From Chryseobacterium gleum (GTDB lineage: Bacteria > Bacteroidota > Bacteroidia > Flavobacteriales > Weeksellaceae), in NCBI RefSeq assembly GCF_900636535.1, contig NZ_LR134289.1:2232001-2296000 (forward strand): a stretch of DNA of 64,000 bases, read 5' to 3'. Shown here piece by piece: positions 25,809 through 34,471 of the stretch. The notes under the pieces are model-generated. The model was not told the DNA's origin, did not search any database, and saw nothing but the letters and a program-made list of their open reading frames with translations. Numbering within the stretch: position 1 is the stretch's first letter; every line of letters begins with the position of its first letter. The position numbers were made by a program, and so were the translations under genes.

Positions 25809-26321
25809 TTATTTCTTCACAAATACTTTCTCTATTGTCTGAGCTTCTTCTTTATTCAATTTTGAAGATTTTTCAATTTTGGAAATGAAAGTGGCTACTT
25901 CTTCCGGTGTTGCCGGTGAGCCCAGATTCTCTCCTTTGGCATCAAAAGAATCCGCCAGAACTTCACCCTTCGGATTGAGAATCAGCCAGAAAGGAAGTCC
26001 TGCATTTTCGCCATTATATTTATTCATCAGCTCTTGTCCGCCCGGATTTTCAAGGCTTTTTTTATCTCCTCTTTCCTGCACATCTATATATGCTGTAACA
26101 AACCTTTTGTCAAAAATAGGTTTGGTTTCAGGAAGATCCATATTCTTTTCCATCATCTTGCACCATTTGCACCATGAAGCATGGAATATCAGTAAAACAT
26201 TTTTCTTACCAGCCTTAGCTTCCGTAATAGCTTTATTTACCACAACATCTGCTTTTTCCTGAGCTGTACCCCACTGAAATAACAACAGGGTTACAACGAT
26301 AATAATTTTTGAATATTTCAT
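25809..26321 (-). CDS. Exported thioredoxin-fold protein
   Basis: 170 residues: signal peptide (cleavage near QWGTAQ), then a thioredoxin-like domain with the redox motif HASWCKWCKMMEKN (CxxC) near residue 51, a helix, and the cis-Pro region AGLPFWLILNPKGEVL. Resembles DsbD-C/DUF255-type periplasmic thiol reductants. The partner is unknown. Confidence 0.85.
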   Translation of the reverse strand: MKYSKIIIVVTLLLFQWGTAQEKADVVVNKAITEAKAGKKNVLLIFHASWCKWCKMMEKNMDLPETKPIFDKRFVTAYIDVQERGDKKSLENPGGQELMNKYNGENAGLPFWLILNPKGEVLADSFDAKGENLGSPATPEEVATFISKIEKSSKLNKEEAQTIEKVFVKK

Positions 26322-26401
26322 TCTGAATTTGTTTAAGTCTACACGAATTTAGGTATTTAATCGTTCAATTATTTTATTTAACTTTAAATAGTTTATAAAT
26401 A

Positions 26402-26977
26402 ATGAGGAATAAATATTTTTATGGATTTTTAATCACCTTCAGTTGCATAGGGTGTAATGCCCAGATTTCTGATAAGGTAAAAAAACTGGCACAGCCTTTA
26501 GACAATATCTCATATGCAGAGTCACCTAATATTGGAGCTGGAGGTGAAGCAAGCAAGATTTATAATCAATTTAAAAAAGTTGCTAAGATAGCAAGTAATG
26601 ATGAGCTCTACTATTATGCGATGAGTGGCAGCAATGCTTTAAGGGTTTATGCTGGTCAGGAATTATTTAAAAGAAATGATAAAAGATTCATAGAGGTTTA
26701 TTCATTCTATTCTGACAATCCTTTAATCATGAAGTACACTCTAGGGTGCGTCGGAGAAAATAAAAATATTTCAGAGTTTTTGAAAGATGAAGTATATTCA
26801 GCTCAGGATTATATTTCATTGCGGGATCAGTTATTAAAAAATAAAGATAAGCAAGATGAAATATCAAAATTACAATTAAGCCAAATCAAGGATCATGGCT
26901 ATGGCAAACTTACGGAAGAAAATGTAAATTCAATAAAAAAGCAGTTAGAAAAAATTGATAACGAAAAATCAAAATAA
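26402..26977 (+). CDS. Exported protein of unknown function
   Basis: 191 residues with an N-terminal signal (YGFLITFSCIGCNAQ); the Cys near position 18 could be a lipobox Cys, but the preceding residues are atypical, so cleavage after NAQ is also possible. The body is helical, with a Gly-rich SPNIGAGGEASKIYNQFKK and a heavily charged C-terminus. Base composition is AT-rich. No family recognised. It lies divergent from the thioredoxin gene. Confidence 0.65.
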   Translation: MRNKYFYGFLITFSCIGCNAQISDKVKKLAQPLDNISYAESPNIGAGGEASKIYNQFKKVAKIASNDELYYYAMSGSNALRVYAGQELFKRNDKRFIEVYSFYSDNPLIMKYTLGCVGENKNISEFLKDEVYSAQDYISLRDQLLKNKDKQDEISKLQLSQIKDHGYGKLTEENVNSIKKQLEKIDNEKSK

Positions 26978-27021
26978 AATTTATCCGTTCAAGTTATATT
27001 CAACTTTTAACAGATCAAACA

Positions 27022-27813
27022 ATGATTGAAATAAGAAAATACTCCAACCAGCCAGGATATCCTGAACCGCGACGGGTCATCAGATATACCTTATTCTGGT
27101 GCAGTCAGGGAAGTGCTGAAATCCTGATTGACGAAAATACTTTCACCCTGAAGACCGGTCAGACTGTAACCATTACATCAGGACAGTTTCATCAGCTAAA
27201 ATCCGTTGAAGGAGAACTTACAGCTTTGGAATTTACCCTGGATTTTTTCTGTAAAAGTGACAGTGATATTGAGCTTATTTTCCACAACGGACTCTTCTGT
27301 CATTTCGGAATGAATGAAATGATCACTGTACGACATCCTTCATTTTTTACTGAAACCCTGAATACTATTGAAAAAGAGATTCAGGAACAGCCTTACCAAT
27401 ATCTGATCTCAACCCACTCATTGGTTGAATTGCTTCTGGTAGAAATCAACCGCAGTAAAATTGCCAATGGTGATGAAATCTGGAAACCGGATGCTTTATT
27501 CTTAAAATTCCTTGAAAGCGTAAGGGATCATTTTAAAAACAATTATCAGGTCTCTGATTTTGCTGATCTTTTAGGAACAACTGAAGCCAAGCTAAATGAG
27601 GTTTCAAAGCTTCACACCAATAAAACCGCACAGAATGTGATCTACAGCCTTACCATTTCTGAAGCCAAAAGACTTTTGATGTATGAAAAACTGACCGTAA
27701 AAGAAATTGCCTACCAACTTGGCTTTAATGATCCTTTTTATTTTTCGAATTTCTTTAAAAAACATACTTCACGCTCTCCCAAAGACTATCAGAAAACAGT
27801 AAAGGAAATTTAA
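27022..27813 (+). CDS. AraC-family transcriptional regulator
   Basis: 263 residues: an N-terminal cupin-like sensing domain (segments EILIDENTFTLKTGQTVTIT and QFHQLKSVEGELTALEFTLD) and a C-terminal double helix-turn-helix, VSDFADLLGTTEAKLNEVS and VKEIAYQLGFNDPFYFSNFF, ending FKKHTSRSPKDYQK. The ligand is unknown. The next genes in the same direction (DoxX, cupin) are the obvious candidates for control. Confidence 0.9.
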   Translation: MIEIRKYSNQPGYPEPRRVIRYTLFWCSQGSAEILIDENTFTLKTGQTVTITSGQFHQLKSVEGELTALEFTLDFFCKSDSDIELIFHNGLFCHFGMNEMITVRHPSFFTETLNTIEKEIQEQPYQYLISTHSLVELLLVEINRSKIANGDEIWKPDALFLKFLESVRDHFKNNYQVSDFADLLGTTEAKLNEVSKLHTNKTAQNVIYSLTISEAKRLLMYEKLTVKEIAYQLGFNDPFYFSNFFKKHTSRSPKDYQKTVKEI

Positions 27814-27974
27814 AGCTACCATGGAGGTTTTTATCCCTTATAAAAAATTAACAGCTTTACAATAACTTCCAACTTCCTTCTCAAATATTACATGCTTTTC
27901 CCGGAATTGTCTATTCTTTCGGCAACGGCTTTTGCTGAACTTTGTACTGTAATTAAAACCAAAAAATTATACGT

Positions 27975-28400
27975 ATGAAAACGCAACAGGATATGGCCGT
28001 TTTTCTATTAAGAATAGCTTTAGCTTTTGGATTTTTATCTGCAGTGGCAAGCAGACTTAATCTTTGGGGAGCCAAGTCTTCCGGCTGGAAAAAATTTGTA
28101 GAGTATACTGCTGAAACGAATTCGTTTTTACCTCAATCCTGGGCACCTGCTATTGCCGTATTGTCTACTACAGCTGAACTTTCAATAGGAATTCTTCTCC
28201 TTCTGGGATATCAGGTGAAAAAAACAGCTTTGTGCGCTTCTATTCTTACTTTATTATTCGCTGTTGCTATGAGTATTTCTTATGGCATTAAAGAACCTCT
28301 GGATTATTCGGTTTTTGCATTCAGTGCCGGAGCATTTCTATTGAGTACTTTTTCCAGATACGTATGGAGCTTAGATCAGTTTAACATCAATAACAATTAA
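27975..28400 (+). CDS. DoxX-family membrane protein
   Basis: 141 residues, four membrane helices, opening AVFLLRIALAFGFLSAVASR, with TTAELSIGILLLLGYQVKKT in the middle. DoxX-like proteins occur with thiol redox or detoxification genes; the biochemical role is unsettled. The cupin gene begins 12 bp downstream, so they form a pair behind the AraC regulator. Confidence 0.82.
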   Translation: MKTQQDMAVFLLRIALAFGFLSAVASRLNLWGAKSSGWKKFVEYTAETNSFLPQSWAPAIAVLSTTAELSIGILLLLGYQVKKTALCASILTLLFAVAMSISYGIKEPLDYSVFAFSAGAFLLSTFSRYVWSLDQFNINNN

Positions 28401-28412
28401 AATTTATAAATC

Positions 28413-28766
28413 ATGAACACCAACATCCACGATTACATCGTAAAAACAGAGCAGAAAGAATGGCAGCCTCTAATTGAAAAAGGAATTCATTATGAAGGTA
28501 TTTTTGTAAAATCTTTAAAATTTGATCCTGAAAAAAACCGCTCCACCAGCATTCTTTTAAAATTTGAACCTGGAGCCAGCTATCCTTATCACAATCACCC
28601 TGCCGGAGAAGAACTTTTTATCATGGAAGGCAATGCCGATATTGCAGGCGCCCGGCTTGAAAAAGGAGATTACCTGTATACTCCGCCTAATTTTAAACAT
28701 TCTGTGAAATCCGAACAAGGCTGTACCATTCTTTTTGTGGTCCCGGAAGAAGTGGAAATTCTTTAA
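28413..28766 (+). CDS. Small cupin protein
   Basis: 117 residues, a single cupin domain like the ChrR C-terminal cupin: motif 1 YPYHNHPAGEELFIMEGNA supplies two His and one Glu for the metal, and motif 2 is LYTPPNFKHSV. Likely a metal-binding dioxygenase or sensor-like protein; substrate unknown. Co-transcribed with the DoxX gene and closed by a terminator. Confidence 0.85.
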   Translation: MNTNIHDYIVKTEQKEWQPLIEKGIHYEGIFVKSLKFDPEKNRSTSILLKFEPGASYPYHNHPAGEELFIMEGNADIAGARLEKGDYLYTPPNFKHSVKSEQGCTILFVVPEEVEIL

Positions 28767-28775
28767 GACAATAAC

Positions 28776-28806
28776 AAAACCACAGTAACTTTTACTGTGG
28801 TTTTTT
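28776..28806 (+). terminator. Intrinsic terminator
   Basis: A perfect 13-bp stem (28776-28788 with 28792-28804) with a CTT loop, followed by T's. Confidence 0.9.
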
Positions 28807-28900
28807 ATAATTTTAAATAAAATATGTGTATACAATTTTCATTACTATGTAATCATCGAAGTCTGTATATTAGCAGGATATTATTTATAGTCTTCTATAG

Positions 28901-30078
28901 ATGACTGGAACCTTTACTATTTTTGATACAGTTGTTATCATGGGTGTCATACAGGGAATAGCTGCGGCAATAGCTACCGGGCTTTATTCATCTCATACAC
29001 CGGGTAAAAAATATTATCCGCTATATTGATTATCCTTGCTTTTCTGAATATTAAAATATTATTGCATACATTGGGATTGTGGCAATACGCCGGTCTTCAT
29101 TATTTTCCTCTGGCAATCGATACCCTTATCCAACCTTTATTTTATTTGTATACCTGCTCCCTCACAGAAAAAAACTTTTCATTGAAACGCAGACAATGGC
29201 TGCATTTTGCTCCTGCTTTGGTATTTCAGTTTCATGCGGTAATTGTATATATTATCAGTCTTATGCAGCCTTATGTACAAGCAATGGATTTTATCGCTGA
29301 AAAGTACCTGTTTTATAATGCTTTAAAGTGGATGGAAGACGTTTTTGCCCTTTGCTCTGCTGTCATTTACTGGTACTTAAGTTTTCAGAAGATACAAAAA
29401 TACAGGCAATGGCTTTTTACCAGCCAATCTGCAACTCAGTACCAGGAGCTTACATGGCTTCGGAATCTTCTTATCGGAACCGGAATACTCGTCCTTGTGC
29501 TGCTTTTATCTTCTGTATCCTCAAATATTTTACAGCTTGACAATTCATTTCTCTATCTGAAAATATTTTATGGATACCTTACCCTGCTGATTTATTTTCT
29601 ATCTTTTCAGGGATACCGCAATATGCTGACCGCTGAAGTACAAATCATCCGGATTCCAGACGATAAAATTCATCAGGTCCAAACTGAACAGCCTAAGGTT
29701 ACAGATACCAACATAAAAATTCCTGTTAACAAAGAAAATGTTTCTGCTATTCAATCAGCATTATCGGAACTTATGGAAAAAGAGCTTGCTTTTATGGAAC
29801 CAGAATTAAACCTGAAGGATATAGCAAAAAGGATTGGATTTCCTGAAGGCCAGGTTTCTGCTGCCATTAATGCTCAATTTAATATGAATTTCAGAAGCTG
29901 GGTAAACAGCTATCGGGTGGAAGAGGTAAAGAAAAGACTGAACAATCCGGAATACAGACATCTCAGCCTTACAGGTATTGCTTTTGAATGCGGCTTTAAC
30001 TCTGAAGCCAGTTTCTATAGAATTTTCAGGAAACATACCGGACTTTCTCCCAAAACATATCTGCAATCTGTAAAATGA
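28901..30078 (+). pseudogene. Membrane-anchored AraC-type regulator with a frameshift
   Basis: Two overlapping frames together make one protein. From ATG 28901 the frame reads FTIFDTVVIMGVIQGIAAAI, a typical first helix of 7-helix/AraC regulators, and hits TGA at 29027. The continuing frame is open from 29008 and carries six more helices and a C-terminal AraC domain (LNLKDIAKRIGFPEGQVSAA, LTGIAFECGFNSEASFYRIF). The break falls at six A's (29006-29011); seven would give ...PGKKILSAILIILAFLNIK, a perfect helix continuation and a 392-residue protein. It could be a true mutation, a phase-variable tract or a sequencing error. A TTG start at 29026 for the long part is less likely. Confidence 0.75.
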
Positions 30079-30161
30079 CAGTATTTTAATTACTCTCAAA
30101 ACCTGTTTTGAGTGGGCTAGGGTTTCCAGATAGTGTTTATTTGTTGCATAAAATTTTACTT

Positions 30162-30995
30162 ATGAAGCTTATCAACTTACTATCCGTTATCTTTTTACTG
30201 GCTGGGAATAGTAGCTATTCTCAGATTAGCGAGAATCAGGTCCCTGCACAAAGACCTCTTGCAATTGAAGCTCCTTTCCTATTGGAAACCAACTGGGATC
30301 AATGGGGAATATATGCAAAATACGCCCCTGAAAAACAAGTATTGGGATGCTGGAGTACTGCATTGGCACAAATCCTTTATTATCATCACTTAAAACCATA
30401 TGGTACAGTTTCCTACAGCTGTTCCAAAGGATATGTCATTAAAGAGGATTTATCGGATTATTCCCCGGAATGGAAGAATTTTGCAGCGGATATCGGTGAT
30501 AAAAGCAAGCCTGAAACTATAGACGCCGTATCCTATTATTCTTATCTTACCGCTATAGCTGTCCGAAAGGATTTCGGAACTTCTAAATACCTGGAAATGA
30601 TCAATCCTGCTCCTCAAGTCGAAAAACATTTTGCATGTAAAGCTATTTTTTATGGAAGTTTTACCGGTGAAGTTCCTTTTTCACAGGAGCATATGATGCA
30701 CATTGCTGAAAAAGAGGATATCAAACATTTAATTGATAGAGACAGCATCATTGTATTGATTAAAAAAGAGATCGGTCAGAAAAGACCTGTTTATTTTCAC
30801 ATGGGGAACTTTACTACCTATGGACATTCGACAGTCATAGACGGATTTCTGGAAAAAAATAATATCTTTTATGTACACATTAATTACGGTGCGGGAGGTT
30901 TCCGTACAGGCTGGTATGATTTATTCCGACCCATTGACGTAGAAGATGATATCCGTTTGCGTGCTTTTGTTACTATAGAGCCAATACAGAAATAA
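30162..30995 (+). CDS. Exported C10-family (streptopain-like) cysteine peptidase
   Basis: 277 residues with a signal peptide (cleaved near SSYSQ). The catalytic Cys (C63) lies in QVLGCWSTALAQILYYH, matching the GCxATAxAQIxYY block of streptopain-type peptidases, and the His in TTYGHSTVIDGF, followed by FYVHINYGAGGFRTGWYDL, where the family has a Trp/Gly-rich closing motif. There is essentially no propeptide, only about 40 residues between signal and Cys, unlike streptopain. It could be a housekeeping-like secreted protease or a non-zymogen variant. Confidence 0.82.
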   Translation: MKLINLLSVIFLLAGNSSYSQISENQVPAQRPLAIEAPFLLETNWDQWGIYAKYAPEKQVLGCWSTALAQILYYHHLKPYGTVSYSCSKGYVIKEDLSDYSPEWKNFAADIGDKSKPETIDAVSYYSYLTAIAVRKDFGTSKYLEMINPAPQVEKHFACKAIFYGSFTGEVPFSQEHMMHIAEKEDIKHLIDRDSIIVLIKKEIGQKRPVYFHMGNFTTYGHSTVIDGFLEKNNIFYVHINYGAGGFRTGWYDLFRPIDVEDDIRLRAFVTIEPIQK

Positions 30996-31015
30996 TTCAG
31001 ATAATGATTTTAATA

Positions 31016-31043
31016 AAAAACTCTTCCAGTCGGAAGAGTTTTT
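31016..31043. terminator. Bidirectional hairpin terminator
   Basis: A 12-bp stem AAAAACTCTTCC/GGAAGAGTTTTT with loop AGTC. It overlaps the stop codon of the convergent peroxidase gene by two bases. Confidence 0.85.
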
Positions 31044-32184
31044 ATGACTTAGGCAGCACCGGAGGGTGCATTTTGTATTTGTAACTGTTCAGAGTTTTCA
31101 AAAATGCTACGATATCAAAAACTTCGTCATCTGTCAGATTCAGCTTTTGTATCATTCCTGACTTGTGGGGAAATTTAGAATCATTAAGCTGGCTTTCTTT
31201 TGGAATTTCTTTTATCATTCCCGCATTGTACGTCATAACAACGTTCGCCAGTTCAGGGAAAAGTCCGTTATGCATGTAAGGTTTGTTATGAGAAACTTCT
31301 CTCAACGCAGGTGTTTTGAATTTTCCTATATCTTCATTTTTTTTAGTCACTAAATATCTTCCAAGATCTTCATATTGCATTCCATAATAAGTTAACCCAA
31401 GATTGTGAAATTTTTGATCAGAGAAGTACGGTGTATTGTGACAATTGATACAATTTGCTTTGGTCCGAAATAAATGAAGACCGTTGATTTCAGAATCTGT
31501 TAAAGCATCTTTCTTCCCTGTAACAAATTGATCAAATTTTGAAGGCGGACTTACCAGAGAACGTTCGAATGTAGCAATAGCCTTTGTAATTTTCTCCTCT
31601 GTCACTTCGCCATTTCCAAAAGCTTTCACAAAATAAGGTTTATATTCATCAATCTTACTGATGTTTTTTGCTGCCATCGACATATGAAGATTCATCTCTA
31701 CCGGGTTTTCAATAGGTGCTTTCACCTGCTCTTCCAGAGTTGCGGCACGGCCATCCCAAAAGAATGATTTGGCATATCCTATGTTGATCAAAGAAGGTGC
31801 ATTTCTGGTCCCGGCCTGCTTATTGTGCCCAATAGAAACCCTGCTTCCGTCTGACCATCCTGTTTCCGGATTATGGCAGCTTGCACAGGAAATTTGTCCG
31901 CTTCCTGACAATCTCGGATCAAAAAATAACATTTTTCCCAGTTCCATTTTATCTTCAGAATAGGGATTATCTTCAGGAAAACTCATCTCAGGCAAAGGCC
32001 CGATATCCTGAAAACCTTCTTTAGCTTCATCAAATAAATGAGGAACCGGCCACTTACTCTGATCTCCGCTGCTGTACAATGTACGAAGCTCTTCCACAGT
32101 ATATCCTGTAGGGTCATTAGAAGTATAACTTAGTAAGCATATGATTCCGGCAAGTGCCAGAAAAGCAATATATCTTTCTTTCAT
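31042..32184 (-). CDS. Di-heme cytochrome-c peroxidase (MauG/CcpA-like)
   Basis: 380 residues, exported: an N-terminal hydrophobic segment followed by two heme-c sites, CASCH (in SGSGQISCASCHNPETGW) and CINCH (in FRTKANCINCHNTPYFSD), with the NPVEMN and GKFKTPALREVSHNKPYMHN segments of the family. Reduces H2O2 with electrons from a cytochrome, or acts as a MauG-type oxidase; the two cannot be told apart. Has its own promoter. Confidence 0.9.
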   Translation of the reverse strand: MKERYIAFLALAGIICLLSYTSNDPTGYTVEELRTLYSSGDQSKWPVPHLFDEAKEGFQDIGPLPEMSFPEDNPYSEDKMELGKMLFFDPRLSGSGQISCASCHNPETGWSDGSRVSIGHNKQAGTRNAPSLINIGYAKSFFWDGRAATLEEQVKAPIENPVEMNLHMSMAAKNISKIDEYKPYFVKAFGNGEVTEEKITKAIATFERSLVSPPSKFDQFVTGKKDALTDSEINGLHLFRTKANCINCHNTPYFSDQKFHNLGLTYYGMQYEDLGRYLVTKKNEDIGKFKTPALREVSHNKPYMHNGLFPELANVVMTYNAGMIKEIPKESQLNDSKFPHKSGMIQKLNLTDDEVFDIVAFLKTLNSYKYKMHPPVLPKS

Positions 32185-32210
32185 TTATTTCAATAAAATA
32201 CTGAACTGTA

Positions 32211-32242
32211 CAAAGATAGCTTTATTAACATGCTGATTGCAA
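32211..32242 (-). promoter_or_regulatory. Promoter of the di-heme peroxidase
   Basis: On the minus strand TTG (32240-32242, within TTTTG), a 21-base spacer, then TATCTTTG (32211-32218), an exact TAnnTTTG. Confidence 0.7.
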
Positions 32243-32295
32243 AAGTTTTCACCACTACCCTGTAAAAATATCAGATAAAAGGTCTTACATTACAG

Positions 32296-32739
32296 CTATA
32301 ATGTCTGAAAAACATTCTGAAAGTTAAATGCATAGGAAGTGGGACCATGCTGCTGTAAATATTCTAAGCGCTTCAATGCTTCTTCTATATCCGGATATTC
32401 ATCATTTTTAATCCACCACAGTGCATAGTAAGCTTTTCCATATTTTTGAAACCATTCTTTTCTTCTTCTCAGAAACTCAACGTGAAATGTTTTATAAGTA
32501 AAATGTTCAAGCGATTCTATATTTCTCCATACGGATAAATTGATGATAACCTGCTCATCGTTTAATGGATTAAAGCTTGTAGCATTGTTTTCTTCATCTT
32601 TTAGTCTCCATATAAATCCATCACTTTCCTCTGCTAACTGGTTTACCGAATCAAGATGGTTTACAAACTCTTCCATTATGGGATCTTCAATGTTGGCTCC
32701 GATCATTCTGGCAACATTAATTTGTGCTAACTTGTACAT
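32296..32739 (-). CDS. DUF3291-family protein
   Basis: 147 residues, soluble, opening MYKLAQINVARMIGANIEDP. The mid-part SVWRNIESLEHFTYKTFHVE and the ending YALWWIKNDEYPDIEEALKR match the monooxygenase-like (ABM-fold) family DUF3291. ATG at 32739 is the natural start; upstream in-frame sequence is not protein-like. Divergent from the HxlR regulator, which suggests it is the regulated gene. Confidence 0.85.
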   Translation of the reverse strand: MYKLAQINVARMIGANIEDPIMEEFVNHLDSVNQLAEESDGFIWRLKDEENNATSFNPLNDEQVIINLSVWRNIESLEHFTYKTFHVEFLRRRKEWFQKYGKAYYALWWIKNDEYPDIEEALKRLEYLQQHGPTSYAFNFQNVFQTL

Positions 32740-32832
32740 TTTTCTATTTTTATTATTCTGATTAATATTGTGTAAAAATAAATTTTGCACGATTAGCATG
32801 AAATAACTATCCATATAGATACTATTAAAAAA

Positions 32833-33195
32833 ATGAAAAAAGAATGTGAGACGTCTTATATCAATGTTGATGAAAAATCTTATCCATGTGCTGTAAGTTT
32901 TGTGATGGATCTTATTGGGGGAAGATGGAAAGGAGTTATTCTCTGCCACTTAAAAAATGGAGATAAAAGGTTTGGTGAGCTCAAAAAAGAGCTTTCTTTT
33001 ATTACAGAAACAACTTTAAGTATTCAGTTGAGGCAATTGGAAAGAGATCAGCTGATAACACGAACGGTATTTGGAACAAAGCCTCCGGTAAAAGTTGTAT
33101 ATAGTCTTTCAGATTTGGGTCTTTCATTTATTCCATTATTAAATCATATCAATGATTGGGGTAAAATGATTCTGGAAGATAAAAAAGATATATAA
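32833..33195 (+). CDS. HxlR-family transcriptional regulator
   Basis: 120 residues, a single winged-helix domain: SFVMDLIGGRWKGVILCHLK, then FGELKKELSFITETTLSIQL and LERDQLITRTVF, and a C-terminal dimerisation helix. Cys residues near positions 5 and 21 could be redox- or electrophile-sensing, as in some relatives. The 93-bp region shared with the divergent DUF3291 gene presumably holds both promoters and its operator. Confidence 0.9.
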   Translation: MKKECETSYINVDEKSYPCAVSFVMDLIGGRWKGVILCHLKNGDKRFGELKKELSFITETTLSIQLRQLERDQLITRTVFGTKPPVKVVYSLSDLGLSFIPLLNHINDWGKMILEDKKDI

Positions 33196-33330
33196 ACTGT
33201 AGCCCTACTCAAAGCAGGATTAATAAAATTCCATCAAATTCCAAAAAAGTTATCATATTATCTACCTGAATATTAGATTTAACATAATAAAATCATTCAT
33301 TATCCATTAGAGTTAATTGAAAAATAATTC

Positions 33331-33338
33331 TATATTTG
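33331..33338 (+). promoter_or_regulatory. -7 promoter box of the peptide/GLPGLI/receptor cluster
   Basis: TATATTTG, an exact TAnnTTTG, 26 bases before the start of the 95-residue gene. Confidence 0.5.
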
Positions 33339-33364
33339 TTATGTAATAATAAAATTAATAATCC

Positions 33365-33652
33365 ATGAAAAAAATTTTAATTGCGGCACTATTTGTTGCC
33401 GGAACCACTTTAGTTTTCGCTAAAGACGATGTACAAAAACATGAAGTAAAAACTACTACAACAAAAGTTGAGCAGAATTCAACATCACCTCAACTTGATT
33501 CCAATGAAAAACCACAAAGTTTTGTCGCAGAATGTAAAGATGTTACGATTGCTACTACAAAAGTAGATGGAGAAACAGTAATCATTTCAACGTGTGAAAC
33601 TACTTATCCTTGTGAAAGTGGAGGAACAAATGTTTATGTAGTTAACGTGTAA
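33365..33652 (+). CDS. Small secreted protein preceding a GLPGLI gene
   Basis: 95 residues: a Sec signal (MKKILIAALFVAGTTLVFAK), a Thr/Lys-rich linker (KTTTTKVEQNSTS), and a C-terminal part with three Cys (FVAECKDV, ISTCET, YPCESGGTN). It has no double-glycine leader, unlike the other peptide genes here. Together with the following GLPGLI protein and a beta-barrel receptor it forms a likely operon. Function unknown. Confidence 0.7.
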   Translation: MKKILIAALFVAGTTLVFAKDDVQKHEVKTTTTKVEQNSTSPQLDSNEKPQSFVAECKDVTIATTKVDGETVIISTCETTYPCESGGTNVYVVNV

Positions 33653-33667
33653 TTACACTCATCTATA

Positions 33668-33700
33668 AATAGACAAGAGGCTTATAGTCTCTTGTCTATT
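33668..33700. repeat. 12-bp stem-loop between two cluster genes
   Basis: AATAGACAAGAG pairs perfectly with CTCTTGTCTATT around a 9-base loop. It is followed by A's, not T's, so it is a poor rightward terminator; an mRNA-stabilising or processing hairpin is an alternative. Confidence 0.6.
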
Positions 33701-33712
33701 AAAAATAATTTC

Positions 33713-34435
33713 ATGAAAAAACATTTTATAATTTTCGTACTGATCTTGTCCTCATTCATCTACGGCCAACAATCCATACAAGTTACTTACGAAACCATTA
33801 ATAAGCCTAAAATCAATTATAATGGTTTTACCCTTTCACAAAATCAAAAAGAAGAAATTGAAAGACAGGTTTTGCAGAACGCCAAAAAGCCTGAAAAATA
33901 TGTATTGTATTATGATGATGGCAACAGCTTCTTTGAAAGAGATCCGAATGAAAAATTATCTCCAAGAGAACAAAAAACAGAATTTTTCCGCTTAAGCAAT
34001 AAAAAAGGTTATTATCGTTTACGTGATTATATTGTAGAAGAGTTTTATGGCTATTATCCTGTGGATGATGTAAGCATTGAATATACTGATGAAAAGCAGA
34101 CCATTGAAAATTATAACTGCAAAGCAGCACTCTACAAAAATGGAGATATCGTAAGCAAAGTTTGGTACACCGAAGACATTCCTGTTTCTGCAGGACCTTA
34201 CGATTATTATAATGTACCCGGTTTGATTCTTAAAGTAGAGTCTCCCAATATCTTATGTTATGCGGTAAACATTTCAAAAAAAGTGGATAAAAAAGAGGTA
34301 AAAATGATGGATTCGGCTTTAAAAGTATATGAAGGTGATGAATTAAAACGAAAAATTGCTGAAGGCAGAGAGAAAATGATAGGCAGTAGTCAGAAGAAGG
34401 CTGAAGAATTGATGAAAACTATACAAAATAAATAA
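33713..34435 (+). CDS. GLPGLI-family exported protein
   Basis: 240 residues: signal peptide ending near FIYGQ, beta-rich body with CKAALYKNGDIVSKVWYTED and the family signature PYDYYNVPGLILKVESPN (VPGLI in place of GLPGLI), and a charged helical tail. ATG at 33713 is chosen over a TTG at 33692. Followed after 36 bp by the receptor gene; the two are presumably co-transcribed. Its mature role is unknown. Confidence 0.82.
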   Translation: MKKHFIIFVLILSSFIYGQQSIQVTYETINKPKINYNGFTLSQNQKEEIERQVLQNAKKPEKYVLYYDDGNSFFERDPNEKLSPREQKTEFFRLSNKKGYYRLRDYIVEEFYGYYPVDDVSIEYTDEKQTIENYNCKAALYKNGDIVSKVWYTEDIPVSAGPYDYYNVPGLILKVESPNILCYAVNISKKVDKKEVKMMDSALKVYEGDELKRKIAEGREKMIGSSQKKAEELMKTIQNK

Positions 34436-34471
34436 CAAGATGATTGATTTTGTTTTTGCCTGCAATTAAAA

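Noticed and set aside
29026..30078. TTG start at 29026 for the AraC regulator
   Set aside because: It would cut into the middle of a membrane helix; the reading frame upstream at 28901 supplies the family's normal N-terminus.
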